A stretch of 64,000 bases of DNA from Bacillota bacterium. GTDB lineage: Bacteria > Bacillota > Clostridia > Peptostreptococcales > Anaerovoracaceae. The stretch lies in contig JAFRHG010000028.1 in the NCBI GenBank assembly GCA_017433375.1, positions 1-64,000 on the forward strand, read 5' to 3'. Position numbers and translations under genes: made by a program. Shown here piece after piece: positions 15,436 through 22,840 of the stretch. Numbering within the stretch: the first letter of the stretch is position 1; every line of letters begins with the position of its first letter. The notes under the pieces were generated by a model. That model was not told the DNA's origin, searched no databases, and saw only the letters and a list, made by a program, of their open reading frames with translations.

Positions 15436-16626
15436 TCAGACGGGCTTTTGTTCATTATAGCACAGTTTCTCCGCCAGTGCATGGATATCCCGGCCGAATG
15501 CTCCCTCCAGAAGGATCTCCGCCGATATGGTCTGCCGCTCCGCCAGCCGGATGTCCGGCCGGTCCGCTTCTTCCTCTCCCCGGGCGGCCGAAATCTCCTC
15601 CTCGCCCGGGGGCCTGCCGTTGCCCACCTTCAGCATCGGGGCGGTCCCCTCCACCCCCAGCTCGCCGGCAAGCCAGGCCCGGTACCGGGCCTCCCTGTCC
15701 GGCTGAAGGCGCCGCTGCACCAGGCAGATCCGGTCCGCCGCCCGCAGCACAGCCAGAGCGGCCTCCGTGCAGGAGGGGCCCACATCCACCAGGATGGTGT
15801 CGAATCGGCCCGAGGCGCCGAGGGCCCGCAGGACCCGGTCCATTTCCCCCGCGGCCAGGCCGGCCAGGGGATTTCTTCCCGCCGAGGGAGCCAGCGCCTC
15901 CAGGCCGTAGCCGTCCCGGATCAGAAACCGCTCCGGGGAAGGGGCAATGCCGGGCGCTCTTCCCTCTGACCTGCTCCCCACCGGCCCGCTCCTCTCCGGC
16001 ATGCTCCCCACCGGCTCGCTCCTCTCCGGCATGCTCCCCTCCGGTCCGCTGCCCAGGAGCCGGTACAGGTATTCCTCCACGCCGGCCACGCCCCGGGGCC
16101 TGGCCATGTATTCCGTGGTCGCCTCCACCGGATCCAGAGTCACGGCCAGCACCCGCCGGCCGAAAAACCGGGTCATCTCCTGCCCCGCCGCCAGGGTGAG
16201 GGTGGTGCAGCCCGCTCCTCCCTGCCAGGAAGCAAAGGCGATCACATCGGCGCTTCCCGTTCCCCCGGCAGGCCGCTGCCCCGTCAGCTCTTCGTGGATG
16301 GCCTGAAGCCGGGCCGCCAGCACGCTGACCGTGCTGTATTTGCCCAGGCGAAACCGGAGTTCTCCCTCTCGGGGAGTCTCTCCCTCCTCCTTCTCCGTCA
16401 GCCAGATCAGGTTGCCCCCGTAGAAGTCTTCGATCTCGCCGCCGTCCCATAGGATGAGGTCAATGGTCTCCCGGTAATCCCATCCCTTCTCCTTCCACAT
16501 CTCCAGGAAGGCGTCCCGGCTGTGGATCGTGGGCAGGAATCCCCGGCTCACCACCTGCAGCGAGCGGGAAAGAGCCTCCGCGTAATGATAATCGTCTGTG
16601 ACTATGGCCAGTGAAATGGTATTCAT
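15436..16626 (-). CDS. TadZ/CpaE-like ParA-superfamily protein
   Basis: 396 aa. The first ~120 residues resemble a degenerate receiver domain; then a deviant Walker A (SWQGGAGCTTLTLA) starts the ATPase domain, with a DVGPS segment near residue 285 as the second motif. This is the layout of TadZ/CpaE localisation factors, but no pilus genes are nearby, so its job is unknown. An in-frame 30-bp repeat inserts GSMPERSEPV-like decapeptides in the middle of the ATPase domain. ATG 16626 has a GGAGG site 22 bp below a consensus promoter; the longer frame from 16677 would include the promoter and is rejected. Co-transcribed with the antiporter. Confidence 0.65.
   Translation of the reverse strand: MNTISLAIVTDDYHYAEALSRSLQVVSRGFLPTIHSRDAFLEMWKEKGWDYRETIDLILWDGGEIEDFYGGNLIWLTEKEEGETPREGELRFRLGKYSTVSVLAARLQAIHEELTGQRPAGGTGSADVIAFASWQGGAGCTTLTLAAGQEMTRFFGRRVLAVTLDPVEATTEYMARPRGVAGVEEYLYRLLGSGPEGSMPERSEPVGSMPERSGPVGSRSEGRAPGIAPSPERFLIRDGYGLEALAPSAGRNPLAGLAAGEMDRVLRALGASGRFDTILVDVGPSCTEAALAVLRAADRICLVQRRLQPDREARYRAWLAGELGVEGTAPMLKVGNGRPPGEEEISAARGEEEADRPDIRLAERQTISAEILLEGAFGRDIHALAEKLCYNEQKPV
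15972..16050. repeat. 30-bp in-frame tandem repeat in the TadZ-like gene
   Basis: Two nearly identical 30-bp units (15972-16001 and 16002-16031, one substitution seen) and a partial third. Each encodes ten residues of the form SMPERSxPVG. Confidence 0.8.
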
Positions 16627-16648
16627 GATCGACCTCCCGGCTGGACAA

Positions 16649-16677
16649 ATTTTACAATAATTTCCAGTTATTGTCAA
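16649..16677 (-). promoter_or_regulatory. Promoter of the TadZ-like/antiporter operon
   Basis: Minus-strand TTGACA (16672-16677), 17-bp spacer, TAAAAT (16649-16654). Confidence 0.75.
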
Positions 16678-16719
16678 CCATAATTTCCATTAAATACCAT
16701 TATCTTTTTCCCGACGAGT

Positions 16720-16729
16720 TTGCTATAAT
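16720..16729 (+). promoter_or_regulatory. Extended -10 promoter of the small exporter gene
   Basis: TGC-TATAAT (TATAAT at 16724-16729) with no clear -35. The ATG at 16739 is nine bases after the box and no Shine-Dalgarno sequence is present, so the mRNA looks leaderless. Confidence 0.6.
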
Positions 16730-16738
16730 ACACTCGTT

Positions 16739-17203
16739 ATGATTGAAACCACTGCCGGAAAACTGATCCTGACCTTCCTGCTTTCCATGGTTCCCGTATT
16801 CGAACTTCGGGGAGCGTTGCCTTTTGGCGTGGGCCTGGGCCTGGACCCCTGGGTCGCCCTGGTGGTGTCCATCCTCGGCAATATGGTGCCCGTGCCCTTC
16901 ATCATTCTCTTCATCCGCCGGATCCTGGAGTGGATGAAGCGGTTTGAAAAGTTCCGCCGCATCGCCGAGAAGCTGGAAGAAAAGGCAAAAAAACACGAGG
17001 ACAAAATCGAAAAATACGAAGCCCTCGGTTTATTCTTTCTGGTGGCGATCCCCCTGCCCGGCACCGGCGCGTGGACAGGATCCCTGGTCGCCGCTATCTT
17101 TGACCTGCGGATGAAGACCGCCGTTCCCGTGATCTTCGCCGGCGTCGTCACAGCCGGCATCGTTGTCTTTTTAATCACTTACGGCGTCGTCGCCATCGTC
17201 TGA
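16739..17203 (+). CDS. Small multidrug-export (COG2426) family membrane protein
   Basis: 154 aa. The N-terminus (LILTFLLSMVPVFELRGALP) carries the family's ELRGALP signature; a second membrane helix, a charged coiled segment at about 65-95 and a C-terminal helix pair with PLPGTGAWTG follow. The transported substrate is not established for this family. The gene is divergent from the TadZ-like operon, and its last 33 bp overlap the convergent FocA-type gene. The start is supported by the family N-terminus even though no ribosome site precedes it. Confidence 0.85.
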   Translation: MIETTAGKLILTFLLSMVPVFELRGALPFGVGLGLDPWVALVVSILGNMVPVPFIILFIRRILEWMKRFEKFRRIAEKLEEKAKKHEDKIEKYEALGLFFLVAIPLPGTGAWTGSLVAAIFDLRMKTAVPVIFAGVVTAGIVVFLITYGVVAIV

Positions 17204-18040
17204 TTTCCCGGCTTTTCTTGCCGGAAGCCCTCTGATCGACAGCCAGTAGGCGCATCCCACGAAAATACCGCCTCCCACGATGTTGCCCAGGGTAACGGGC
17301 AGCAGATTTTTGATGAGGAAATTGCCGAAGGTCAGTCCGCTGGCGTCTCCCCCGGCCATCTGCACGTAAGTATCGTTAGCCGCGGCCATCAGGCCCGCCG
17401 GAATGAAGTACATATTGGCTACGCTGTGCTCGAATCCGGAAATGATGAACAGCCCGATGCAGAACCAGACCGCCATCATCTTGCCCATGGCCACCTGGGC
17501 GCCCGTCGCCATCCAGATGGCCAGGCAGACCATCCAGTTGCAGAGAATGCCCAGAACGAAGGCCTTGCCGAAACCCAGGCTGCACTTGGATATGGCCGTC
17601 TTCACCACCACGGCGCCCAGCATGCTGCCGCCGCTGTCCCACAGTCCCGTGCAGCTGATGAGCAGCACCATCAGGATGGAACCGGCGAAATTGCCCACGT
17701 AGACGATGGCCCAGTTCCGCAGCATGGCTGCCGCGGAGAATTTCCTGTCCATCAATCCGGTAAACATAAGACAATTTCCGGTAAACAGCTCTGCCCCGCA
17801 GAGAACGACCATCATCAGGCCCACCGGGAAGACCGCGCCGGCCACGACCTTGCCGATTCCAAAGGTTGCCGGGTCGCTGACCAGGCCGAAGGAGGCCATC
17901 TGTGAGGCCTGGGCGCCAAAGGCAATATATGCCCCGGCCAAAATGCCCAGCAGAAACAGCTTCCATACCGGTGCCGCCGCCTTGAAGACGCCGGAATCGG
18001 ATACCTTTTCCAGAATATCGTTGGTGGTCAGTGCCTGCAT
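17171..18040 (-). CDS. Formate/nitrite transporter (FocA/NirC) family channel
   Basis: 289 aa with six hydrophobic helices and the FNT signatures GILAGAYIAFGA (about 32-43), AELFTGN (about 83-89) and the C-terminal LGNIVGGG. FNT channels are pentameric and pass formate, nitrite or hydrosulfide. Formate is plausible in a pyruvate-metabolising anaerobe, though no pyruvate formate-lyase is visible here. Its 3' end overlaps the convergent exporter gene. ATG 18040 follows GGAGA, 31 bp after fabF. Confidence 0.9.
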   Translation of the reverse strand: MQALTTNDILEKVSDSGVFKAAAPVWKLFLLGILAGAYIAFGAQASQMASFGLVSDPATFGIGKVVAGAVFPVGLMMVVLCGAELFTGNCLMFTGLMDRKFSAAAMLRNWAIVYVGNFAGSILMVLLISCTGLWDSGGSMLGAVVVKTAISKCSLGFGKAFVLGILCNWMVCLAIWMATGAQVAMGKMMAVWFCIGLFIISGFEHSVANMYFIPAGLMAAANDTYVQMAGGDASGLTFGNFLIKNLLPVTLGNIVGGGIFVGCAYWLSIRGLPARKAGKSDDGDDAVSD

Positions 18041-18071
18041 ATCGTGTTCTCCTCTCAGGTGTATCTTTCTA

Positions 18072-19298
18072 TCAGTATTTGCGGAAGATCAGGGTGGAAT
18101 TCTGCCCGCCGAAGCCGAAGGCGTTGGACATGGCCGTCTCCACCTCCTGCCCGCTCCGGGTTTCCGTGATAAAGTCCAGTTCCGCCACCGGATCCTCCAG
18201 ATTCAGCGTCGGCGGCAGGGTCCCCGTCTCCATGGCCAGAATGCAGGCGATGGCTTCGGTGATGCCTCCCGCCCCCATCATGTGGCCCGTGGCCGCCTTG
18301 GTGGAACCGACCGCCGGATGATGGGACCCGAAGACCGCTTCCACAGCCGCTGCCTCCGCCCCGTCGCTTTTCAGGGCTCCCGTTCCGTGGGCATTGATGT
18401 AGCCGATCTCCTCCGGCCCGCATCCCGCCCTGTTCATGGCGCTGGCCATGCAGGCCGCCGCCTGCTCTCCCCCGTCCGCCGGACGGGTGACGTGGTAGGC
18501 GTCGTTATTGTTGGCCCAGCCGGCCAGTTCCGCGTAGATCCGGGCTTTCCTTGCCTTTGCGTGGGACTCGGTCTCCAGGATCACCGCCCCGCCTCCTTCT
18601 CCCATGACGAAGCCCTTCGCGTCCCGGTCGAAGGGACGGCAGGCCCGCCGTGGGCAGTCGTTTTCCCGGGAAAGGGCCCGGGCATTGGCCAGGGAATAGA
18701 TGACCAGAGGACAGAGTGTGCTGTCCGCGCCCACCGCCAGGACCGCGTCCGCCTCTCCCGCCCGAAGGAGCATGGCGCCCTGGGCGATGGCGTCGCTTCC
18801 CGACGCGCAGGCGGTGGAAATGGTGTAGCTGGGGCCGGTGATGCCGTAGGCGATGGCGATCTGGGCCGCCGCGATGTTGCCCAGGATCCGGGGAACGAAC
18901 CGTGGACCCACGTTCTTATGGACGGCATTGGTGAGGATCTCCTGGGTCGAAGCGATGGTGTCGATGCCGGACATGGCCGTACCCATGACGATGCCTGTCC
19001 GGTCTCCCTCCGCCGGAAGCGTTCCGCCCAGAGCCTCCTTAGCCGCCGCGAAAGCGTACTGGGTGAAGGCGTCGGTCTCGTGGATCAGTTTGCCCGGCAG
19101 GTAGTCCTCCGGCCGAAAACCGCGGACTTCCCCCGCGATGCGGACCGCCAGGTCCTCCGTATCCATGCGGCTGATCCGGTCGATGCCGCAGCATCCGCCG
19201 GTCAGTCCCTTCCAGTATTCTTCCACGCCGATTCCCACGGGGGTCACTGCCCCCATGCCGGTAATGACGATTCGCTCTCTCTTCTCTCCGTTACTCAT
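18072..19298 (-). CDS. fabF: Beta-ketoacyl-ACP synthase II
   Basis: 408 aa condensing enzyme of fatty-acid elongation. Active-site Cys164 (STACASGSDA), His304 (NAHGTG), Lys334 and His339 (KAATGHMMGAGG) are all present, as is the C-terminal GFGGQN loop. It stands apart from a full fab cluster; the nearby acyl-CoA ligase and thioesterase may supply or drain acyl groups. The start MSNGEKRERIVITGMGAV matches the family. A TTGATT/CATAAT promoter ends six bases before the ATG with no ribosome site between, so it appears leaderless. Divergent from the LysR gene. Confidence 0.95.
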   Translation of the reverse strand: MSNGEKRERIVITGMGAVTPVGIGVEEYWKGLTGGCCGIDRISRMDTEDLAVRIAGEVRGFRPEDYLPGKLIHETDAFTQYAFAAAKEALGGTLPAEGDRTGIVMGTAMSGIDTIASTQEILTNAVHKNVGPRFVPRILGNIAAAQIAIAYGITGPSYTISTACASGSDAIAQGAMLLRAGEADAVLAVGADSTLCPLVIYSLANARALSRENDCPRRACRPFDRDAKGFVMGEGGGAVILETESHAKARKARIYAELAGWANNNDAYHVTRPADGGEQAAACMASAMNRAGCGPEEIGYINAHGTGALKSDGAEAAAVEAVFGSHHPAVGSTKAATGHMMGAGGITEAIACILAMETGTLPPTLNLEDPVAELDFITETRSGQEVETAMSNAFGFGGQNSTLIFRKY

Positions 19299-19304
19299 AG
19301 TGAT

Positions 19305-19333
19305 ATTATGACAAAACCGGCCGTTGAAATCAA
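19305..19333 (-). promoter_or_regulatory. fabF promoter (leaderless arrangement)
   Basis: Minus-strand TTGATT (19328-19333), 17-bp spacer, CATAAT (19305-19310); the fabF ATG begins at 19298, six bases beyond the box. Confidence 0.5.
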
Positions 19334-19393
19334 TGCTTTCCCACAGGAATCATTTTCGCCCGCCCTGTTTACATTTCCCTCCCCATGGGGTAT

Positions 19394-19399
19394 TATAAT
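19394..19399 (+). promoter_or_regulatory. -10 box of the LysR-type gene
   Basis: TATAAT 32 bp ahead of the start codon; the best -35 match (TTTACA at 19368) is 20 bp away, so only the -10 is well supported. Confidence 0.4.
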
Positions 19400-19431
19400 A
19401 GCAAAAACGGATTAATCATCGGGAGTTGACC

Positions 19432-20361
19432 ATGCATCTGAATCAGATCAACAGTTTTCTGGCTATCAGCAAAACCCTGAACTTCACCAGCGCCGCCCGG
19501 CAGCTGGGCATTCCCCAATCGACCATAAGCCGCCAGATCAACGATCTGGAGGGCCAGCTGGGCGTGCGGCTGTTTTACCGCACCCGGCGGGACGTCCGGC
19601 TCACCGACGAGGGACGGGCCTTCCTGCCCTACGCCCGGGAAATGGCCGAGGCGGCTGCCAGCGGAACCCGGGCCGTTCGCCAGCTTCATGACGGGCTGAC
19701 CGGCCGGCTGTCCATCGCCGCGGCTCCCGCTGCCGAGGGTTTTCTGGCCGAATGCCTTCAGGACTTCCACCGGGAGTATCCCGATGTGATCATCGATCTG
19801 ACCCGCCTCTCCGGCGGTGATATGCTCATGGATGACGTGGACTCTCCCCATGATTTCGTCTTCCTGTACCGGGATATGCTGTCGGACAGCGACGAATACG
19901 AGTATCTGCCCACCCACAGCGAGCCCATCGGCCTGGCCATGAGCCGCTCCCTGGCGGACAGTCTTCCGGGCGGCCGTCCGGCAGGCAAAGGCAATCCCGC
20001 CAAAGATCCATCCGTCCTGGCGGATGCCCTGCCTTCCCTGCCCTTCGTGCTCCTGTCGGAAGAGGCTGATCCGATCCTTTACATGCAGGCCATGAACTAC
20101 TGCCGTACCCACCGCTTCACGCCCCACGTGATCAACACCTTCCCGGAGGCATCTTCGGTGCTGCTGGCCCTTCGCTCGGGCATCGGGGTTTCCCTCCTGC
20201 CCGCCGCCCAGGCTGCCGGATGCGCCGACGAGGATATTCTGTTCTTTCCCCTTGAGGATGAAAGCTACGCCATTCCCTGCATCGCCGCCTGGAAGAGTTC
20301 CCTGCTCAACCCGGCCGCGTCCCTGTTCCTGGAGATCATGAAAAAAAGAACCGCCCACTGA
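19432..20361 (+). CDS. LysR-family transcriptional regulator
   Basis: 309 aa. The N-terminal winged helix-turn-helix (about residues 2-60, NFTSAARQLGIPQSTISRQI) is followed by a periplasmic-binding-like effector domain (about 88-300). LysR proteins usually control the divergent neighbour, here fabF, in response to a small metabolite, so a role in fatty-acid supply is an inference. ATG 19432 has a GGGAG site. A copy of CAAAGGCAA lies in the coding region at 19986-19994 in frame K-G-N. Confidence 0.9.
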   Translation: MHLNQINSFLAISKTLNFTSAARQLGIPQSTISRQINDLEGQLGVRLFYRTRRDVRLTDEGRAFLPYAREMAEAAASGTRAVRQLHDGLTGRLSIAAAPAAEGFLAECLQDFHREYPDVIIDLTRLSGGDMLMDDVDSPHDFVFLYRDMLSDSDEYEYLPTHSEPIGLAMSRSLADSLPGGRPAGKGNPAKDPSVLADALPSLPFVLLSEEADPILYMQAMNYCRTHRFTPHVINTFPEASSVLLALRSGIGVSLLPAAQAAGCADEDILFFPLEDESYAIPCIAAWKSSLLNPAASLFLEIMKKRTAH

Positions 20362-20430
20362 TTATTCATCCGTCCGGCGGTCCTCTTCTATAGTATCCCT
20401 TTTGTCTTTTCGCGCAATCATCCGCGCAGG

Positions 20431-20853
20431 TCAGTCCATGTCGCTGACCAGTTCCTTCAGCTGTTCAAAAATGTCCGGATGGCTCCGCTTGACGCTGGTG
20501 GGTTTGTAATCCTCCCGCGTCGTGGTGTAGTGGACGGTCTCCGCCTCGTGGCAAAGCTCGCCTGTGGTCTCATTGTACACCTTGTAGCTGAAATGCATGC
20601 GCAGCCCGGTAAACCGGGTCAGGGCCATGTCCACCCGGAAGGTGTCGCCGAAACGGAGAAAGCTGATGAAGGTTGCCTTTGATTCCGTAAAGGGAACGAT
20701 AATTCCCCGGCGCTCGATTTCCGGATAGGGGATCAGGTTCTCCTCCATCCATGCCATACGGGCCTCCTCCAGGATCCGCAGGTAGTTGGAATGGTGGATG
20801 ACGCCCATCCGATCCGTTTCATAGTAATTGACGTCTCTTCTGTAACTCCACAT
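20431..20853 (-). CDS. YbgC/FadM-like acyl-CoA thioesterase (hotdog fold)
   Basis: About 140 aa. YYETDRMGVIHHSNYLR near the N-terminus carries the catalytic Asp of the 4-hydroxybenzoyl-CoA thioesterase group, and FLRFGDTFRVDM is the central hotdog strand. It hydrolyses acyl-CoA; the chain specificity is unknown. The frame opens at 20865, but ATG 20853 (MWSYRRDVNY) has AAGGATGG upstream at normal spacing. It lies directly behind the acyl-CoA ligase gene, so ligation and hydrolysis of acyl-CoA are encoded together. Confidence 0.88.
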   Translation of the reverse strand: MWSYRRDVNYYETDRMGVIHHSNYLRILEEARMAWMEENLIPYPEIERRGIIVPFTESKATFISFLRFGDTFRVDMALTRFTGLRMHFSYKVYNETTGELCHEAETVHYTTTREDYKPTSVKRSHPDIFEQLKELVSDMD

Positions 20854-20888
20854 CACGATATCCATCCTTTTCCTGAAATTACATTATT

Positions 20889-22547
20889 TTACTTTCTCTT
20901 CAGTTCCCCTGCTTCCAGATCCTTCTCCGCCATCTGCTTCAGCACGTAGTGCTGCTTCTTGCCGGTAGCGGTCATGGGCAGTTTGTCCACCATCTTATAC
21001 CAGCGGGGCCGCTTGTAGGCGGAGAGCATGGGCGTCTCCAGGCAGAAGTCGAAGACATCCTTTATGGTGAGGGTGTCGTCCGCCGGCACGATGTAAGCTG
21101 CGATGGCCTGTCCCCTCGCCTTGTCGGGAACCGCCGTCACCATGCAGTCGGCGACCCGGTCGAATTCGTTGATCGCTTCCTCCACCTGGGTCGGGTAGAT
21201 GTTTTCTCCGGCGCTGATGATCATGTCGTCCTTCCGTCCGTTGATGGTCACATACAGATTCTCATCCCAGAAGCCCAGGTCATTGGTGTACATCCATCCC
21301 TTGTAGAATTTCGCCTCCTGCTCCTCCGGATTCTTGTAGTAGCTGTAAGCGGTCTTGCCGGGGCAGTAGAGGATGACTTCACCGACGGTCTCGTTGTCCA
21401 TGGGGACCAGATCATCGGGCTCGGCTTTGCGGTCTTCGTAGATCTTCACCACCCGCACCTCGTCATCGGTGCAGCTGCCGCCGACGGCCCCGGCATACTC
21501 CGGCAGGTCGTAGGGCCGCAGGAATGAATTCCAGAAGGTCTCCGTCGTGCCGTATCCGTTGAAGATGTTCGGGGTCAGCACTTCCAGGAAGCGCTCGCAG
21601 GCTGCCTTCTCCAGGGGCGCGCCCATGGTGACCAGTCCCCGCAGGGTAGAAATGTCCGCCGGATTCTTTTCCTGGGTTCTGGCCAGCATCTCCAGAGATG
21701 ACGGAGATCCGGTCAGGAAGGTGATCTTATATTTTTCCACATAGTTCAGCGTCACCCGGGGGGAGAATGCTCTGAGCAGGATCAGGCAGGCACCCACATA
21801 GAAGGTGGGGCATGTTCCGCCGGAGTGGCTTCCTCCACGGTGGAACAGAGGCGTCATGTTCATGCAGACGTCCTTGCAGTTCATCGGATAGTGCATGATG
21901 GCATCGTGGGCGGACAGCACCTCGTTGATGTCGTTCAGGGGAACATTCTTCGGCAGGGCCGAGGTTCCGCTGGTACACATCCGGACCACCTCGTCATAGA
22001 TGTGGTGGGGGAAGTCCATGGCCGGAGCGTCCTTGCTGTGATGCTCCACATAGTCGCGGTACTGGATGTGGCCAACAGGCGCCTTCTCATTATCCAGATT
22101 GTCCGCCATGATGAGGCGCAGGGGCTTAAAGGAGGACAGCTTCGCCGCCTCATCCACCATATCCTTCATCTCCGCACAGTAGATCACGACCTTCGGTTCG
22201 TTGTGCTCGATCAGCCGGGCCACCTCACCCGGGGACAGCTTGTAGTTGGCCAGATTCACAATGGCGCCCACCTTTCTGGGGGCGATATAGGTAAAGCAGA
22301 ATTCCGGGCAGTTGTTCAGAATGGACATGACCACGTCATTCTTGCCCACGCCGTCTTCCTTGAAGGCGTTGGCCAGCATGTTGACTTCCTCATCCAGCTC
22401 CTTATAGGTCCAGGTCTTCTCTATGGCGGGGTCGATCAGCGCCGGCCGGTTGCCGTAACGGCGTACATTACGAAGAAAACCGTTGAGCCAGGTATACTCA
22501 TGCTCAAAGGTTTCCACAAACATTCTGTCATCATAGGTTCTTTCCAT
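20889..22547 (-). CDS. AMP-dependent acyl-CoA synthetase
   Basis: 552-aa ANL-superfamily ligase. Core motifs: phosphate loop TSGTSALPKN near residue 192, NGYGTTETF near 332, TNDLGFWDE near 425, GRKDDMI near 440 and the C-terminal lysine loop PMTATGKKQH. The phosphate loop departs from the usual TSGTTGxPKG at two positions, but the essential lysine region is intact. It activates a carboxylic acid to its CoA ester via an acyl-AMP; chain length cannot be read. ATG 22547 follows GGAGAG. It heads a two-gene operon with the thioesterase under a consensus promoter. Confidence 0.9.
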   Translation of the reverse strand: MERTYDDRMFVETFEHEYTWLNGFLRNVRRYGNRPALIDPAIEKTWTYKELDEEVNMLANAFKEDGVGKNDVVMSILNNCPEFCFTYIAPRKVGAIVNLANYKLSPGEVARLIEHNEPKVVIYCAEMKDMVDEAAKLSSFKPLRLIMADNLDNEKAPVGHIQYRDYVEHHSKDAPAMDFPHHIYDEVVRMCTSGTSALPKNVPLNDINEVLSAHDAIMHYPMNCKDVCMNMTPLFHRGGSHSGGTCPTFYVGACLILLRAFSPRVTLNYVEKYKITFLTGSPSSLEMLARTQEKNPADISTLRGLVTMGAPLEKAACERFLEVLTPNIFNGYGTTETFWNSFLRPYDLPEYAGAVGGSCTDDEVRVVKIYEDRKAEPDDLVPMDNETVGEVILYCPGKTAYSYYKNPEEQEAKFYKGWMYTNDLGFWDENLYVTINGRKDDMIISAGENIYPTQVEEAINEFDRVADCMVTAVPDKARGQAIAAYIVPADDTLTIKDVFDFCLETPMLSAYKRPRWYKMVDKLPMTATGKKQHYVLKQMAEKDLEAGELKRK

Positions 22548-22631
22548 CGATAACTCTCCTTTTCTTTTCTTTTCTTTTTTTCACACGAAAACAGCCCTCG
22601 GACCGTTTCTGTTCATTAATCCGATATCTGT

Positions 22632-22660
22632 ATTATACGATAGCATTTTTTGATTGTCAA
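22632..22660 (-). promoter_or_regulatory. Consensus promoter of the acyl-CoA ligase operon
   Basis: Minus-strand TTGACA (22655-22660), 17-bp spacer, TATAAT (22632-22637), all exact. The leader of ~80 nt contains a purine-rich AAAAG pentamer repeat before the ribosome site. Confidence 0.85.
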
Positions 22661-22717
22661 CACCCCTGTACCGGCGACCGGCCGCATCACTGCAGACTTC
22701 AAAAAAATGTAAAATGA

Positions 22718-22746
22718 TTGCGCTTTAGTGCGACAGCGTGTATAAT
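22718..22746 (+). promoter_or_regulatory. Promoter of the citrate synthase gene
   Basis: TTGCGC (22718-22723), 17-bp spacer, TATAAT (22741-22746). The ~88-nt leader holds a hairpin, CCGGCATC (22779-22786) with GATGCCGG (22791-22798), tetraloop ATCG, with no T-run behind it. Confidence 0.7.
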
Positions 22747-22840
22747 AGACATGCCGCTCTACCCTTCGACAGGCAGCCCCGGCATCATCGGATGCCGGAG
22801 AGCGCCGGACATCTGTACGCGGCGGAAAAGAGGTTGGGTT

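Noticed and set aside
12952..15969. Very long plus-strand open frame (about 1000 codons) opposite the antiporter gene, and similar ones at 5752-7287, 9265-11502, 29130-31508 and 35550-38273
   Set aside because: They are exact antisense shadows of strongly conserved genes, rich in His, Gln, Asp and Gly as expected from complementing GC-rich codons, and lack recognisable domains or ribosome sites.
3749..16050. CRISPR-like arrays
   Set aside because: The tandem units have no spacers, lie in frame inside genes and there are no cas genes. No CRISPR array was seen anywhere in the window.
22747..22840. Riboswitch or attenuator in the citrate synthase leader
   Set aside because: There is one 8-bp hairpin with a tetraloop but no T-run and no known aptamer pattern that I can recognise.
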